DNA of 64,000 bases. It comes from Phalacrocorax aristotelis. Lineage: Eukaryota > Chordata > Aves > Suliformes > Phalacrocoracidae. Made by a program: the position numbers and the translations under genes. The stretch covers positions 10,662,223 through 10,726,222 of the forward strand of contig NC_134282.1 of assembly GCF_949628215.1 (NCBI RefSeq). Direction: 5' to 3'. Shown piece after piece: positions 22,814-38,205 of the stretch (the stretch's first letter is position 1; the number at the start of each line of letters is the position of its first letter). The notes under the pieces are model-generated. The model was not told where the DNA came from and searched no databases. It worked only from the letters and a program-made list of their open reading frames with translations.

Positions 22814-25800
22814 TACAATCAGTATCTGAAACTTGGATTAGGCCTACAATTCTCATTTAACACAAAACCCACTGAACTAAGATTTTGTCTTAACATTATA
22901 TTTTGAATTTAACGTTAAAGGTATTAGACCTGTTTTAAATTTAGTGCTGTTCATGGAACATGTCCACATATAGACTCAAAGGTATGAATGGTGATTTTGT
23001 TTCAGTTCCAGTTTTTATAAGAATGCCTGTTGAGAATTACTGTGACTGTAATATTAACAATGGATGGTGTGTAGGAAAGGAAGTCTAAGATTAGGAATAA
23101 CCTGGCAAAATTCCATGAGTAAAGCTCTACCGTTTCTTTCTTATCTAAATACAGGGAAGGAAGTCTCCTGTCACTCTATGCTCGGCTTTGTGATCAGGGT
23201 CAGGTATATTACAGCACAATCTATTTTTTTAAATACCCTTTCTGATTTTGTTTTCAAGATAAGTATAGATTGTGGCAGTCTGATTAATGCAGTTGTATAT
23301 TGAAATCTGAAGTTTCGCTCACCCATCAGATTATTTGTATCAATAGAAAACACTATTCTTTCACTTTGGGTTCTGGGTTTTGATTTATTTGACATGTGGC
23401 GGGTTTTAAACATGACCAGAAGTTCTACTGAAGACGGAGTAGTGAGCAGACTGCTTTTACGGGCATAAAAGTGCAGTTTTTACTGTGATTGTGTAAGAGA
23501 ATTCTAGAATACATTTTAGGAATTACCATGATCATCAGCTTTGTGACTTGCTTATTCTAGACTCTTCATGAAAATTTATTCTAAATACCTAAGAACAAGC
23601 AATCCTTCAGTCTATCTATCAAATTAATGAAGTTTCTAAGAGCAACCCCACTCTAAATAGTGGCATCCTGATTGTCCCAAACTGTAGATAATATTCAGGC
23701 TAAGATACAAGCCACAGTGAACAAATATGCTGCAAAAAGACATTTTTTCCCCATCATTAAATATCTAACAACCTTCTACTGATGTTATTCTTTTCCTTTC
23801 CCTATCTCTTGCTCTGTCAGAGTGTTATTTTTTGGCAAAAGGAAAACTTGAGTACACAGATTAAAACTGAACTTCACTTCATGGAATCTATCTTACTCCA
23901 TAGCGTGCTTGTGTGTGTGAACGTTCACAGTCGTATTCCTAGTGTTCCTAACAGATACTTAAAATATCAGAACTGCAGAAGTCAGGAAGCTTCTCTACCA
24001 GGCCTTCTAAGCATTCTGTATTTATAGATCTACCATAAGATAATGGAAAAATTTCTGTCCTGTTAGGTTTGTCTTTAGCAGAAGCCCTATGTAAGCCCTA
24101 ATTTTAGAGAAATCCCGCAGCTGGTACTTGCACTATTATGGAGAAAAAACCCGTTATAAACATTTTTGTTCTGAATTTCAGCAATTGGCTAATGATTTGA
24201 CATGGGTGGCCTTTTAAATCACCATTGTTTGTGCTTTTCTACATCCAAATGTAACTTCTAATTTCCGGATCTAACAATTCACAAGTTTCCCAAATACTTC
24301 TCAGTTCCTGCCGGGGACTGCAGTTTTGCATTTTGCTGATGGACAGTCTGAAGTGGAAAGTGCTGAACCTCCGGCAGCCATCTCAGCCTGCAGTGTTGAT
24401 GAAGCGGGTCTCCTTAAGTTGGCTAACTTTGCATGAACCCAGACCTTGCAGTGTTCAGATGTTCCTTGCTGCCAACTGAGCCCTCTTGGACAGCAGCATC
24501 CAGGTAGCAGGTGGCTGCAAGCAGTCTGAGGGGTTAAAGTGACTGGAACTGTGCCAAATATATCTAAGATAAGACACGCAGTGCTTTGAGTTCAAGCCCC
24601 ACTAAAGCTAACTTGGGGTCTTTTGAGAAACTTTGTCGCATAAAAAAGGTGAGACTTCGTCATTTGTCTTGATTTTGTAATTATTAGAGGTTGTGGCACT
24701 TAAAAAAAAATATTTTCTTCAGTGATCTTTGCTTCTTCATGTGATCTGAATATTGAGGGTATTTCCTCCTAACCATGGCTAATTTAGGGATGTGTTGTGA
24801 AATCCCGTATCACGAAGAAGTCTAGCATACAGTCTCATAGTAGATGCAATCAAGAATTCACAAGAAAGCAAGATACATACCTTTTATAAATCAGTCAACA
24901 AACATCCTGAAAAGGATGCGTGCATTTTGAGTACTTTTGGGTAGGTTGTTTTTACCATACAAAGTTTTCTTTTTCATCCTTTTTGAGTAAGTTCTATAAT
25001 CACACCTTTCAGTATTTTAATACCTTGCTGCACAAAGTCCACTATTTCAGATCTTCCTCATGAAAATTGTAAAATCAAAAGAAGAAGGAAAGCTTTCCAC
25101 TCTTCCCAGGTATCGACATTAGAAAAAAAATGTGCAGTTTCATCTCTGTCAGACTACATCTTCACTTTGTGGTTTCTCAGCTAATGGATGGAGATGTTTG
25201 CCTCTTTCTGTCCACCTAAACAGTAAAGGCTCTCACTGGTCTGCGTATGAGCACACACTCCACGGGTTTTCCCTGTCCAGCTAAACAAAAAGGGACATGG
25301 CAGAGAAGCACTTCTTTTACTTGGCTAGCTGGTTTTGCTGCCACCTATGTGCTCAATGGCAGGACCACTTCTTAAATTATTGGGGTTAGACTGGTCAACT
25401 TTAACACTTCTAGAACAAAAATTTGCCTTTTATCCCTGCTCATTCTCCCACAAAGGTTAAAAGTTAGTATCAAGGATGACTCTCTAGGCAAAAAGAAAAC
25501 AGATGATGAAAACAGGGAATACTGATCATGAATGTTACTTTGACTCTCTAGGAGAAATAGAGGATCTTGCAATTCAGAAATCTGCAGAACAAGTCATGTA
25601 GACCTGGTCTTCTGTAGAGAGGGGAAAACGTGAAATATACAGCGCTAAGCAACAAGTACAACCAACAGCATGCGTTCAAGATGTGTTAAGAAATATATGA
25701 CACTGCCTTTTTGTTTATTTTTATATATACATACACTTATTAGGTGATAATTGGCATGTTTTACACTAACAACAGTAGCAGGATGTCAGAATAATTAGGC

Positions 25801-26690
25801 TCTGTTTCAAACTGCCCTGCTGAGTGTGAGCAAATCATACACCCTCTGTATTGGACACAGGAAATTCAAACTGGAAGACTCTCCCAAAATATCAAATCTG
25901 ACTGTAATTAAACTATTACTTTTGTTTCCTGGCAAAATCTACATAAGAAAACCCTCTCCGTGTACATGCAGTTTTTATTAACAAAAAAGAAAATGGTACC
26001 TAACTCTACCTTTCTGCCAGTTAAATTAGTTATGCTAGAAAAAGTACTCTTCATGCTGATATGAATCTCAGCACTGTTCTATGCTACCCTACTGCTAAAG
26101 TTTGCAGAGGTATTCCAGAATATTTTTATCCTGTGTATTTCAGTCTTGTTAGATGGGTAATTATTCTGGTAGTCAGCAGTGTTCATGCAGGGAGCCAGAC
26201 TGACATAACTATTCCAGAACAACTCTTGCCAATAAGATCCTACTGTATTAAGAAACTTCTTTTCCTCTTTTTGCAGTTCTGCGCTTTTATTCTGAAGCAC
26301 CAGAGCAGATCAGGTCCCAGTTTATTTTATATGACTATTTTAGGACTTATTCATCCCGCAGAACTTGGCCAAAAATCATCTTCCAAATCTGTCTCGAGTA
26401 ACTGAAAGCCTCACAGACTAGCTGTTTTCCTGTCCTTTAAACACTACCAGCACAAATATTAATTTGTTTCCTAATTAATTTATGTGCAACATCAGCTATA
26501 TTAGGAAACCTCATTTTCATCAGCAGCTTAAGCTGCCTGAGGCAAACTGATTGTGGTGTGCCTATGTATTTTGTTCCACTTGCTTCCTGGGAGGGGGCAT
26601 GCTAACCTCAGGAAAGAAGTTGAAACAAGCAGCTGTAGTGCAGTCACTTCTGACATGGCTTCAGCTGTTTGCAAACCAGATACTACAGCT

Positions 26691-26710
26691 AGACACTACT
26701 AGACACTACT
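26691..26710. repeat. Perfect 10-bp tandem duplication
   Basis: AGACACTACT occurs twice head to tail. It is a small slippage-type duplication without a known role. Confidence 0.85.
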
Positions 26711-29700
26711 TTTCCCAAATCACTGTTGCAAACTATGTAAGTGTAATCCGACTTTGTGTTGATGTGGATGAGCAGTGTGGGTATGTCCCGTTCCACTGGC
26801 TTTGCCATAAGGAGGATAACCTCTGAGACACAAACATTGGTGCAATTTTTTTGGTTAGCAATGCTGTTTCTGAAATGAACATCTGAGCAGTCATCTACCA
26901 ATGATGTTCACATAGCTTTCTTGCCAGTAAAATTACATCAACTTCTAAAACAATGTGAACTAAGCTGACAGGAGTTCTTTTTTTTTTTTTGCTAGCAGAC
27001 TGTGTCCACATTAGAGGTTTTGCTGGCTTGGAGATGTTGGCTGGGGAGGTATGCTGACATAGCTATTTCAGTGAAAGTTGAAATATACACCAGGTCCTTG
27101 TATTAAATAAACCACATCACAGTTGGCTACACAGGATATTCTTTGTGTGCAATCTGAGGTGCCAACCAAAGTCTAAAAGCGGTTAGCTACCTGAGGAACA
27201 AACAGCTGTGAAATGCAAGCAGATGAAAAATGGAATCTTAAGCATTGACCCCTTTGTTAAAAAACACAATACATTTACTGAAGTATATCTTTCCAGAAGT
27301 AGACTTTTGAAGATTAGATTAATATAGAAAAATTAGCAAGAGCATAATATACAAAAAAGTCTATTAAACAATACCCAATTGCCAGAAGTGCACAAAACCC
27401 CTATTAATTTGCATGACAAACTATGTTTTTTAAAGTGTGAATGTGTGTCTGATGCACATGTATACCTTTGTATAGTAAATCTTCACGTGACATGTTTTCT
27501 GTTCCATTGTATTCTTTGTTTTCCATTATTCATTTTGGAGGAACAGAAGCCTTCTTTTCTTTTTACATATGGCTCTTCTTCACCGAAGGATATGGAAGCA
27601 AGTATATGTAGTTAATGACCACTTAAAGTCTCTTTGCATAGTGCATACCCAAACAGAAGGCAGGAACTGTTTGAGGTCTTCCTGGTCTGCACTGTGTAAT
27701 AGTTACTCAGCTAGCCAGAAAGCATGAGATTTTTCCAGGGAATCTTGAAAGTTTTATTTTATAATTGCCATCCCACATGTGTCTTCACCTATGCAGGCTT
27801 TCTCAGAAAAATGTTAATGTACGTAGGGCTTTGATACAAAGCAGCGATGGATCTAGATTAAAAATGACAAGATGTAGTATTGTTTCTTTAAGCCATTAGA
27901 TGCTCATTATCTAAGGGTACATTTGCAAGTGCCCTTATTTCTTCTGATCCATTTGGTTGGCTTTCTGCTGAAGTATAGATTGAATTTGCTGCTAGAAAAG
28001 GTACAACAAATAGGGTATACTCAAAGTACTGTGCTTTTATAAATCCTTCAGCTGAACAAAAAATTCTGTACTATTTAAAAACACTTAAACAGCACATGAA
28101 ATTGTGAGTAAATAATGCTATTGTCTTGTTTTTCATAATGCATGATCTTGCAATTAGAAGAAAGAAGTAAAGATTAAGGAGGCTTTCTATATCACATTTG
28201 TGGTATGGTTCTTTTATCGCTTAATCCAATCCCATTGTGATGGAAGCGTCATTGTCTTCCATGGACTTGAACATATTGAATCATTTTCTATAAAAGCTGG
28301 TGGTCATATGCTATTTTTGTGTCCAAAGAAGGAAGTTACTGTTTTCTAAACAAAGAATAACAACAACAATAATACAATTCACTCTCATAGTTTTAATCAC
28401 TTTCAGATTAGTGGAGAAAGATGCTTTAGCCTGCACCAAGGGGTACAATAGTAGCTATTGTTAGTTAGCTATACTGAGTATATCACTCTATAACAAGTGC
28501 AGCTGAAATACTATCGTCTTGCTGAAGAAGACAGTTCTAGCTGTTTAGTTTAGAACAGACGTGCATATACTTACCCATGAGATGCCACACTGTCTTACTG
28601 AAGTGGTCTAATTAATGTAGATGAGATGTCACCATGAATGAGATTATCAGAGCCTTGCCTTGAATAGGCATGTCACATGGAAAGGAATGTAGTAGGTAGC
28701 TGGGTGTGTCTTTACTCAAGGATACAGAGGCCTGGAGGAAGCAAAAAAGCCCTTGTAAAGCCTGTATGAAAAATCACTCATGTTCAGATCATTATCTGTA
28801 CAATAGCCACAAGTGCACACACACACAATCATCTAATATCCAGTGGTTTTTAACAAGGAAATTGCAGGGGAAAAAAAAAAAAAGACATAATATCTGCATA
28901 ACCCTGGAGCAGGTGCTGTAATTAGCACAGCTGTCTGAGCTAGTAAAAATGCTAGCAAGTGACCCAGTAAGGAAGCGGTAGAAGAATGGTACAAAAGATA
29001 GCATGGAAAATTCTTAGGGAAGGGAAGCATAAACAAGTCTCAGGAGTACTGGTTTCCTGACCAGAGATATGGCAGATGTGGCAAAAAAAACCCAACAACC
29101 CAAACCAAAAAAACCCAAGGAGGAGATCTGCCTAGCCAATGGAAACATGAACAGGAAATGTAAGGAAAAACAAATGACTGGGAATATTTGCTGAAGCAAG
29201 GAAGTCAGGAAATGCACAAGCAATATCTGTTCCACAGAGCTAGCTGATCCTAACCCAGGGTTCATGTAGAAGCTTAAACTGTGAATCTCAGAATCTACAT
29301 TACCAATATTAAATGTAACACTGATCAAGGGACAAAGATTGTTCAAGAGTCAGGTCGAAGTTCTAAGCTGGAGAAGCCAATTGAAGTTTAGAAGAGTTCA
29401 TGCTTCCTAAGAAATAAGTAAGGGTAAGAAATAAGTACATTCAGAAAAAATTACTTGCCTAAGACTTTTCTAATGTAGATTCAGGCTACTGACAAGGATG
29501 TATCCTATCGATCAGCATAGCCTGGAGCCTGTCCAAGACGTAGAAATAAAATTAAGAAACGCATTACTAAAATGATGCTTATTTGTATAGCCAATGTGGG
29601 ATACCTGGATATGCGTAGTCATAAAACCATTGTATGCTTCCTATTGTAAAAACCAACATTGAAGCTGGAAAGTGAACAATATCATTCTTTATAGATGCAG

Positions 29701-30542
29701 TTACTGAATTTAAGCAAAATCTGGGTCACATCACCATTCAAAAGTTGTTTAAAATGCACCAAAAAAATGGGAATATAAAAGACAAGATTAAAAAAAAAAT
29801 TATGTATTATATTTACTTTATAGAAAGCCTCAGGAATGTGTTTTGACGGTGGTTCTGGCTTCTAGCATAGACTAAGTAGAGAACAAAATGACTGTGAACA
29901 GGCAGTCAGGATAGATCCACAAAGTATCGCAGCTGTATTTGAAATACCACCTATGGAGAGTGAGTTGGAAAGATTTGATACAACTCTGCATTGAACTTGT
30001 AGCAGTCAGCAAAGGGCTAAACCGTGCCTAAAGTACAACGAAGTACTTGTACCCCATGTCACCATGAACGCTTCTGTCCTTTTTCCCCGCCAGTATGTGG
30101 TCCCCCTTGCCATAGCATCACTAAATCGCACTATGAAACTCGTATGTGAGCTAATTTAAGCACCGTTTTGCTTCCAGAAATTAGCATCACCCGCGAACTT
30201 CCCGGATAATGGTTTTAAAGCAAAGCAAAATTCGGAAGACAGAAATTCAGTTGTATCAGGAGAGGAAACGCTCCGGGTTTCCTCGAACTCGGAGCAACGC
30301 CTTTAACTGCGTTGCGTGACAGGAGGGTGCAGCTGCAGCGCCGGCTGCGGGCCCGGGGCGATGGCCGGGCCGGGTCGCGCCGGCTGCCCCCGCCGAGGGG
30401 CGGCACTGCTCGCTGCTGGGCTCCCGGGGCCCGCCGCGGGGCTCCGGGCCGGCAGGGAGCGGGGACGCCCCGCCCGGGGCCCGTGGCGCCGCCTTCCCCC
30501 GGCCTCCGCTAACTTGGTGCGGGACGGGGGCAGCGCGGGTAG

Positions 30543-31415
<873 letters not shown>

Positions 31416-31540
31416 TGAGTGGGGGTGGCCGCGGCCCCGGGGCCGGTGCGGGGTACCCGGGCCGGAGGGCGCTTACCGTGGTCCGGTGCGCACCGGGGGA
31501 GGGTTGTCGGCCAAGTTGTCGCCGACCGGGAGTGAACTAC

Positions 31541-31673
31541 GTCGTGAGGCTGGGGGGGGTAGGGCAGAGCCGTGAGGTGAGGGCGGCAGGAGTCGCCTGA
31601 GGGAGGGCAGCGCCGTGAGGCGGTGGGGGGCGCTGTGAGGTGAGGGCAGTGCCGTGAGGCGGCGTGGGGCGCT
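31541..31673 (+). repeat. GC-rich minisatellite, degenerate 18-24 bp units
   Basis: About six diverged tandem units built around GCCGTGAGGYGRGGGCA lie at the 3' edge of the WWTR1 CpG island, inside intron 1. They are G-rich on the plus strand and so potentially quadruplex-forming and length-variable. Confidence 0.75.
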
Positions 31674-34206
31674 CGGGGCGGGGGAAGCCGAGGCTTTCCA
31701 AGTCTGAGGTGGATGCGAAAGCCCCGTGGGGAAACTCCTTCCCGCTTGACGGGTAGGGTGAAGACAAGCGAGGTGAAGCGACCCGCCGGGCGCCGGCTGG
31801 AGGGCAGCTTCCAGAGCCGGAGGCAGAAGCTCTGCCTGTAAACTGTCGGTTTTGTATTTCTTTTCCGCTTGGCCACACGTCCAAGATTCAGAAGCTAATT
31901 AAAAAAAAAAGTTTAATAGGAGCTGTTTCAGGGGGTTTTCCAGAATGTGGGAGCAGGACACCGCGTGTCCGTGACCTCTTGGAGGTAGGATGGGCTATGG
32001 GTGGGGGAACTCCATACCCCGGGCTCTCAGGTCTCCCGACCAGGCTCTAACTGAAACCGCTGTGACCGCATTGTGGGTGGCTTTTCACAAACGGAATGCA
32101 CTGCTGCAGTACAAGTGGTGTGTATTATATTTATAGCATCCATATCTTTAGGGACACGGGAGGAGGCTTCCTTATTTTAGTGACAGGTTTTGAGACATGT
32201 GGTAACATAACTGCCTATCCCTTCTGGCCCTTCTGGCCAGTAATTTTGGCCAGTGTTCTATGTATGATCTTTGGAATTTGATTCAAAGCAGTTTAATAGG
32301 CCTGAAAATATATAATAATCGTAATATGTGGTAAGGCAACAGTGCCTTTTGTGGTAGATTCTGTATCTCTGCTCCAGATTCATTGTAAATTGAGTGGCAC
32401 TGTATTAACCCGGTAAATATGTAGTGACAAAACGTTGATTAATGAAATAAAACATTTACCGATGAAGCATCTACCTAAGGATATTGAGGGAGTTAAACTG
32501 CCAGGGCTACAGGAGATCACTTACTCGTTTACTACAGCCTTGTCAGTCGGAAGAGTAGTATCTTGAGTTCATATTCAACTCTGTGTGTGTATTCAGCCAT
32601 TATAAATGGCATATAGACAATGCATGAGGGGAAAGATAAAGAATGTTTACTGTTTACAAAAATGAATAAATGCATAATTTATATGATTCTATAATGATTT
32701 CTTTGCCTTGTGGCTTTGGAATCTCCAAAGGATTACTCGAGAGCTCAGTCTTCAAATTACGCAGAGTTCAGATTTTTGCCTCTTGTCCTACTCTGAGTTA
32801 CTAGCAAAGCACAAAAATATGTTTTCTTTCTGACATTCTGTATGTTACTTTGTATGGTTTAGAATACTGGGTGGACAAGTACCGGGGTCCAGACTTTGGA
32901 GTTTTTTATTGATCTGGTTTATCGCCTGAATGAGAAGACCTTGTTGCTCTGTGCTTTGCATGTATCTTTCTCAATAGAACAGGATGTAGAAGAAGCAGCT
33001 TACTGAAAGGAGCAGTGGAACAGATTCATTCTTAAATAAATAATTTATATAAATCCTTGTCAGGGCTTGGCCAGCAGGTGTTTTCTGATACCTCTGGCTA
33101 AAAATTACGTAACATAATCTTTGTCTGCTGTTTGGTTTTTGTCTAATATCAAAATGAGCTCATGTGGTTTCATCTTCCTGTCACACACTTCTGACATAGA
33201 GACAGAGTTTTCCAAGTTGATGGATTTCTTCTTGCTTAGGCCAAAAAAGTGAGTCCTTCATTAAAAAAAAGCATGGGTAGAAACCCAAAGTGTCTTCAAT
33301 TTTTTTTCTAAATCCTGTCAACAGTAGTATTCTGATTAACAACATCCTTTTTAAATATAAAATAAAATTTTCATTGCATATGTAATTTGTTACCTAAGTT
33401 AGTCTTTGTTTTGCTCCCCAGTTTTATTTATCCAACAGAACTTTTCTCATTTCTATAAAAATTAATTGGAGTAATGAACTACTTTATACATACAATGTGT
33501 TTCTTTATACCTCAACGCTTTTGGGAGTAATACTTAGCTATAAAATGATCACATACGAATTGCAATATTTTACAAGTGGTGTACTGTTTTTCAGATGAAA
33601 ATAGATTTTTCTGCAGAACTTTGTTTATGGAAAGCAACATTTAAAACTGTGCAGTGATATACAGAATTCAAATCGGATGATGTACTTGAAAATCTTATTT
33701 GGTCAAACCAAGCATACAAGATTACATTTGCCTATATTCAAGGCAAAAAAATCTGCCATTTCTTTCCAGCTTCATGATAAAGATCTGTTTATAGTCCTTA
33801 ACAAAAGAAAATTGAGAGGCCAATTAAGAGTAAATAGCCAAATTAGGTCCTGTTAAAGCCTTTATGTAATCTGTTGAAGTTTATAATGTGATTTGTTGTA
33901 TTTAAACGTATTTTCAAGAATTATTAAACAAAAGTAGTGATGGGAGTTTCAATGAACAGTGAGCCAACCTCGTTGACAGGGAGCTAGCTATAACTTGAAG
34001 CAATTGCACCCCTGCATGTCAGTTCCTGCAGAAATTTTCTGGCTGTGACTGGAAGAAACATAAGTAGCCTGGGGACCACTCCACCCTGTAATTAAATACC
34101 AAACTGCAGAAGTGGGGGATGGAAAACAGACTAATGAACACACACTTACAGCAATGTTATCTAAAGCATTTTTCTGTGTGTGGATGTGTGGACAAAAATT
34201 TGTGTG

Positions 34207-34226
34207 TTTTTTTTTTTTTCCCCCCC
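34207..34226 (+). repeat. T13-C7 homopolymer junction
   Basis: A run of 13 T followed directly by 7 C in WWTR1 intron 1. It is a low-complexity pyrimidine tract and prone to sequencing length error. Confidence 0.85.
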
Positions 34227-37200
34227 TTGATAAAAAGGGTTTCTGGAAAGACAGGCAAAGTGCCTTGTGTAGCTCTTATGTTGGTAAGTGGGAATATCAG
34301 TTGCATATCGATCCACATGCTGAGGTGTGTACACATATTCTGTAAAAAGAATTTTTCAAGTATTACTTTCCACCGATTTGTTTTTAGGTGGTACAGCCTC
34401 ATATTTCAAATGAAGACTAAGGTTTTAATGTTTTCTCAGTGTGTGTACAGTGCTTCTTGGTCATACTCTGATTTCATTCCAGAAGGTAAACAAAATATAG
34501 AGAGCACAGCTTTTGCACTGAACAGATTTGTGAAACTGTTGCCGCTGTTATCTTTATCACACTGTGTTTTTTAAAATGTTACTGTGAACGTTTGCCATAC
34601 CAGGACATATTTGCCAGTAAATCCTGCTCAAGGGGAAAGAAGGCTAATTACTTTCAATATTTTATTTACTCGACATGTTCAAGTTATTTCCTACTGGTTT
34701 CTGTTGGTGGAGAAGCTTGATTTAACACATGCTTGGCTTTATATTACTGAGCATGTTCAGCAGGGCAACAGGAGAAGAAAAGTAACGTCAATACTGTGAA
34801 AATACTTTTTTCCTGAGAATGACAAAATAAGTAATAGATAGTTGAAGTCTTCAAATGATGTCCAAATATAGCCTTTTCCTGAAGGCCATTTGTGTTAATT
34901 CTGTAGAGATTGTTGTTATTTTATATTGATGTTGTGCTTGGTGCTGTACAGTATTCATAATAGAGATACTTTTCCACCTCAGGAATGCAGTTACACAGCT
35001 AGAAATGGGGGAGGAGATGGAAAATGCATGAGGCAGTTACTCGGTTAAGTTCTGATAAAAGTGTGTAAGACGCTAACACCTTTGTACAATGCTTTTGCAG
35101 TATTGTTCCACAGTTAGGACAACAATTACTTACGGACATAATACACCTCTGTAAGGTGGAGTTCATGTTGATGTATCTTTCTTTGGTCCTCGTAGAAAAA
35201 TGATGCAAAGCAAGAGGCCATGCATCCTTGCTGGTTTTGGTGTCATGCATTAGAAAGAGACATTTACAGAAGCACACAGCTTTTGGAGCATTTAATCTGT
35301 TCCTTCAGGGATTTGGTTTGTTCCCCCCATCTCCAGTGGTTATTCATGTGGGACTTCATGCCTGAACTGGCCTCTTGCCAGTGGCCCTTTATTAAAAATG
35401 AGTTATAATGTGCAAGATGGTACTCAGATGTGTTACTACTTACTTTTTATCTGGAACTAATGTATTAAGGAGTTCCTAACAGGCAGGAAAGCTGTGATAT
35501 AATACCAAAGTTTAATGGATAGAGATTCATAGGTCACCTTTGTAACTCATTGCAGAGGTGCTTAGGAAATTCTGAGATTGGAATGTAGACATGAAAATTA
35601 AATTTGCAAGCTGAGACCAACAGCAGTAGAGGTCTATCTGATTGCCCCCTTAACTGTAGTCAGTAGTTCAAATGCTGTTTTAATGATGATGTTATAAATC
35701 CAGAGAACTTCCTTAATTTTTGTGCAAATGAGAATTCTTTTTATCTTCCTGCATCCTGAGATCAACGTCACGTATGGAGTAATTACAGCCTCTTGATGCT
35801 GAGATTGGGCCAGATCTCATTTTGGCAAAACTTGAGTGATTGGTCTTTGTTAAATCAAATAGGAGAGAGGAACAGCATGTGAACTCCTCAGGCCTATGCA
35901 GTTAGGTCATTTAATTCCTACAAATGAAAGTATGAAATACATGAAATAGAAAAATAGCAAAAATAATTATGGTATTAGAAATAAATTGTTACATTCCCTT
36001 GATTTAATAATCTCTGGTAGTATGTACAAGCAAGAAAAAAAATGGAATTTCAAAGTTGTCTCTCAAAACAGAGAGTTAGTTTGCTAGTTTATTGCAAATA
36101 TCAGGCCTTGATAGAATTTTTACCCACTTGTGGACAGAATAAGAATTCAGAAATTGACCCTTATACATTGTTCAGGAATAACTGTTTTATTTCAGTACAA
36201 AATGCAGTCTAAATTTCTGGTAAGGGAGGGTTGTCTATATAAATTTGAATATGCTCCCAAAACTATGTGTAAATTTTCAAGTACAGCAGAAACAATAGAA
36301 TTGGTAATCACAGGAGTATTTAGTAAGTTTTACTGAAGAACTGTTGATATTGAAAGTTATTATTGGGACAGCCTAATAAAAGACAGTAGGGCATATTTTT
36401 GTTGTTACATACTTTGTAGGCTGTTCTGCTTCACTGCATACCTATGACTCCAGTCAGAACTTGCGTTTCAGTTATCACAGCTTTAAAAGTTTCTCAATGT
36501 AATATGTATGTACAGAATGCAACCGTGTTTCAGATACATCTGTATAAGCTTAATTTAATTGCTCTACTTGGCAAATATATTAAATAATAAACACTGATAA
36601 ACTATCACAGTAATTACTTCATAACAGTCTGCATGCAAAGTTTAAAATATTCTTTTTTAGTATTACATGCAGGGAATACTGTTTCCTGGTGGCTTTAGGT
36701 ACCTTTTTCATTTATAATAATGCTTTCTTATCGATATGTTCCACTAAATAACGAGTAAGTTCTCATGATTGTATTCAGCTTAATATAAACATGTAACTTG
36801 ATAGGAATGTTCAGACAGAGCAAACAATGAAGTTCGTGTGATCACTGGAAAGCCTACACTGATTTTTTTTTTTGTTTGTTTTGAAGATGTTTGTTGATTT
36901 TATATTTTAGATGGCTCTTTTGCAAGTGTGTTTAAGCAGAGTATATATATACTACCTAGGAAAATTTTGTATTATTAGCCCTTAAGTATATCAGTACAAC
37001 AGTAGCAACACGGAATTTTTCATTAATTTATTTTTAAATTTTTATTTCTTTTACTGATTGTAAAGGTTTAATAGATTAGCTTCCATATTGAGTGCTACGT
37101 TAGAAGTAGTGAATTGAACTAAAAACAAACCTGCAATGGTCTCCACAGGAAAAAAATAAAGTTTGACTGTAGTAATTTAATTTCTTTGTGCTTCTGTCAG

Positions 37201-38011
37201 TGCAAAGGAGTATATGGAAGTAAAATACCGCAAAATAAAGGCCAATTAAAATGGTATGCAAAATGAACGGACAGTAAATGTGATCAGCTTGATATGCACG
37301 AAGTACAAACTTGGGTAGTTTTCAGTACTGTAAGTTACGAAGTTGATAATGAAAGAGGTGTAATTAGTTCTTTCTCTTACAGTAAACTATCTGGCTGAAC
37401 TTTTTCACAGGTTAAAATTTTCATTTTACATAATCTTTAAAGTTCAGATGCTTTTAATTGAATGCACTTGCTAACCTATTTTTTCAGGAGAAGTGGGGCA
37501 GAACCTTTTTTTTCCCTTCTGTGGTGATCAAGCCAAAATTCACATTTTGTGTATGAAAATTTTTTTTGCCTATATTTGATGTTGCGTATCTTTAACTCAG
37601 GAAGGACTTAATAATTTCTTTTTTAAAATTTATGCAACTTTAAATATAGGCTGCATCTTCATTCACAGCAGAATGGAGCTTATGAAGTGCTGAGCGCTTT
37701 TAATTTTCACTGACTTTCTACTGAATTTGGTGAACTGAACATCTTTCCATTTAACAGGAGGTTTCAGGCTCTGTCATAGAACATCTGATCCTGTAGTGAA
37801 ACTTTTAACTAAAAAACTGCTCTTGGGACATTATATGTACCATATTTGTGAGTTTATCTGTTCTTTTTATTTTTCTGTAGCTTACATTTTAATAATTCTT
37901 GGACTATGATAATTATTTACCTGAATTATGTTTTTTAATATGGAAGTTAAGAGCAAGTTTATGCATTCATTTGCTGACAGCAATTTACAAATAATATCTT
38001 CAGATTAATTT

Positions 38012-38205
38012 TCATAGAATCACAGAATGGTTTGGGTTGGAAGGGACCTTTAAAGACCATCTAGCTGCACCCCCCTGCTATGGGCAGGGACAGCTTTCAC
38101 CAGGTCACACTGGCGAAAGCCCCATCCAACCTGACTTTGAACACTTCTGACGATGAGGCTTCCACAGCTTTTCTGGGCAACCTGTTCCAGTGTTGTAAAA
38201 CTTCA
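38012..38205 (-). mobile_element. CR1 LINE 3'-end fragment, antisense
   Basis: Opens with the reversed CR1 tail TCATAGAATCACAGAATGG, then TTTGGGTTGGAAGGGACCTT, CCATCCAACCTGACTTTGAA and ends near GGGCAACCTGTTCCAGTG. The element is inserted antisense to WWTR1 and 5'-truncated to about 190 bp. Confidence 0.92.

Larger units (their letters stand above)
18857..30299. other. COMMD2-WWTR1 intergenic region
   Basis: About 11.4 kb of AT-rich DNA, the first part probably COMMD2 3'UTR. Open frames are short, lack recognisable motifs and behave like chance. Only small features were seen: a CR1 tail-like scrap near 20199, an AT microsatellite near 22793, a somewhat GC-richer patch near 24300-24620, a T13 run at 26978-26990 and a 10-bp tandem duplication at 26691-26710. 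Upstream noncoding exons of WWTR1 could lie here but none can be supported. Confidence 0.6.

Noticed and set aside
24570-24620. TTCAAGCCCC segment resembling a tRNA T-arm
   Set aside because: No acceptor, D-arm or anticodon stem pairs with it at tRNA spacing.
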